Of a stretch of DNA of 5,459 bases, positions 4,433-5,459 are shown one piece after another. The notes under the pieces are model-generated. The model did no database searches. It was given only the letters and a program-made list of their open reading frames with translations, and was not told the origin of the DNA. How positions within the stretch are numbered: the stretch's first letter is position 1; each line of letters opens with the position of its first letter. The stretch is from contig MIBK01000123.1 of NCBI GenBank assembly GCA_001829505.1, positions 4,628 through 10,086 on the forward strand, given 5' to 3'. A program made the translations under genes and the position numbers. The stretch is from Spirochaetes bacterium RBG_16_67_19. GTDB taxonomy: Bacteria > Spirochaetota > Spirochaetia > SZUA-6 > DRHE01.

Positions 4433-5459
4433 ATGATTATCGGAAACAAACTGACCGCCTGGGCGGTTGTGCTCGCGGCTCTGGCGGTCACTGCCGGTTT
4501 CTTCGTCCTCCTGGCCGGCAACATCCGTATTGAGACGGACCTCGACAAGTATATGCCCCAGGAGCACCCGGCTTTCGTCTACAGCAATCAGGCCGAGGAG
4601 TGGTTTGACATCAAGGACGGGATCATCATCGCCATTGAGCATCCGCAAACCCTTTTCAATCCCGGGACGCTGGGGAAGATCCGCGATCTCACCCTGGAAC
4701 TCCAGGAGCGGGAGGAATTCGAAGAGGTGGATGTGACCTCAGTGTACACCGCAGACAACATCCAGGGCACAGAGGACGGGCTGGACGTGCAGCGCTTCTA
4801 CGAGGATATCCCGGAGGACGCGGAAGGGCTGGAGCACATCCGCCAGGCGGTGATGGGCAACGAGATGATCGCCGGCAAGCTCGTCTCCGCGGACGGAACA
4901 ATCGCCCTGATCGTGGCCGCCATCCAGGACAAGGCCTTCTCCCCCGCCTTCTACAAGGAGATCCGGGAGTTGGCTCGCTCCTACGAGGGCCCGGAGCGGC
5001 TGTATGTGGCCGGGCGGCCGGTCGTGGAGGGGACGATGGCCGCCCTGGGAATGGCGGACATGAGGCGGATGGCACCGCTCGTGATCCTGGTGATCGCGGC
5101 CGTGCTCTATCTTCTGCTGCGCAGCGTGCGCTCTACCCTGCTGACCCTGCTGGTCGTGCTGATGAGCGCTGTCTGGACCTTCGGCCTCATGGCCCTGCTG
5201 GGCGTGCCGGTCTACGCCGTCTCGACGATGATTCCCGTCATGCTGATCGCCATCGGGGTGGCCTACGGCATCCACCTGTTCAGCCAACTGCACCTCATCC
5301 GCCAGGAGGACCGGGCCGTGACCAGTCGGGAGGCTTTGCGGCGGATGCTGCGCGGCATGTGGAAGCCGGTGCTGATGACCGCGCTCACCACCGCCGTCGG
5401 ATTCATCTCGCTGGTCACCTCGCAGGTCTATCCGGTGAAATACTTCGGGCTGTTCACCG
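4433..5459 (+). CDS. RND-superfamily (MMPL/COG1033-type) exporter, N-terminal part (3' end outside window)
   Basis: An open frame of 342 codons runs off the window end. It encodes the first half of a proton-driven RND exporter in the inner membrane, of the MMPL/'predicted exporter' group thought to move lipids or other hydrophobic molecules. Helix 1 is at about 9-28, followed by a periplasmic domain of about 185 residues (30-213) that starts with the typical IRIETDLDKYMPQEHP. Helices follow at about 214-229 (PLVILVIAAVLYLLLR), 234-257, 263-286 and from 311. The segment STMIPVMLIAIGVAYGIHLFSQ (264-285) matches the family's helix-4 signature, but has Ala where many relatives have Asp (GVDY). 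TTAVGFISL (319-327) is the conserved motif after it. Full members are usually 750-900 residues. The gene is probably controlled by the preceding TetR through operator copy 2. Confidence 0.93.
   Translation, partial: MIIGNKLTAWAVVLAALAVTAGFFVLLAGNIRIETDLDKYMPQEHPAFVYSNQAEEWFDIKDGIIIAIEHPQTLFNPGTLGKIRDLTLELQEREEFEEVDVTSVYTADNIQGTEDGLDVQRFYEDIPEDAEGLEHIRQAVMGNEMIAGKLVSADGTIALIVAAIQDKAFSPAFYKEIRELARSYEGPERLYVAGRPVVEGTMAALGMADMRRMAPLVILVIAAVLYLLLRSVRSTLLTLLVVLMSAVWTFGLMALLGVPVYAVSTMIPVMLIAIGVAYGIHLFSQLHLIRQEDRAVTSREALRRMLRGMWKPVLMTALTTAVGFISLVTSQVYPVKYFGLFT

Noticed and set aside
4394..4770. Minus-strand open frames opposite the start of the RND gene
   Set aside because: They lie opposite a continuous RND/MMPL frame that begins at ATG 4433 and shows the expected helix and periplasmic domain order.

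Overview
The window is compact, GC-rich bacterial DNA holding seven genes: two cut by the window edges and five complete. Starts are GTG, TTG and ATG with strong AGGAGG-type ribosome binding sites, and the promoters match the sigma-70 consensus. An RND/MMPL exporter and a corrinoid-type ABC importer with an extended ATPase suggest a free-living, possibly anaerobic bacterium of a proteobacterial or deltaproteobacterial-like lineage. That placement is an inference from gene style and is weak.

Region 1 (1-1605): the 3' end of a FecCD/BtuC-type permease overlaps by 8 bases a TTG-started ABC ATPase. The ATPase carries an extra C-terminal domain of about 160 residues with a Rossmann-like look. Together they are the end of an importer operon for vitamin B12 (most likely) or another iron/corrinoid chelate. 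Region 2 (1606-1811): about 200 bp with several short hairpins and no gene, lying between convergent genes.

Region 3 (1812-3714): a TetR-family repressor on the minus strand is divergent from a two-gene operon on the plus strand, a flavodoxin-fold protein and a multi-pass membrane protein coupled by a GTGA overlap. The 74-bp gap holds a perfect 20-bp palindrome. It also holds two near-consensus promoters that point in opposite directions and use the same base pairs as their -10 elements. This is a self-contained repressor/operator switch.

Region 4 (3715-5459): a second TetR-family gene followed by the 5' part of an RND/MMPL exporter, both on the plus strand. Each has its own copy of a TTAGT...ACTAA operator placed exactly one base after its -10 box, which predicts one repressor controlling itself and the exporter. 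This region is visibly less GC-rich than the rest.

No mobile element, CRISPR array, tRNA or rRNA was seen. I see no wholly new system. The most informative signals are the two regulatory switches and the extended transporter ATPase.
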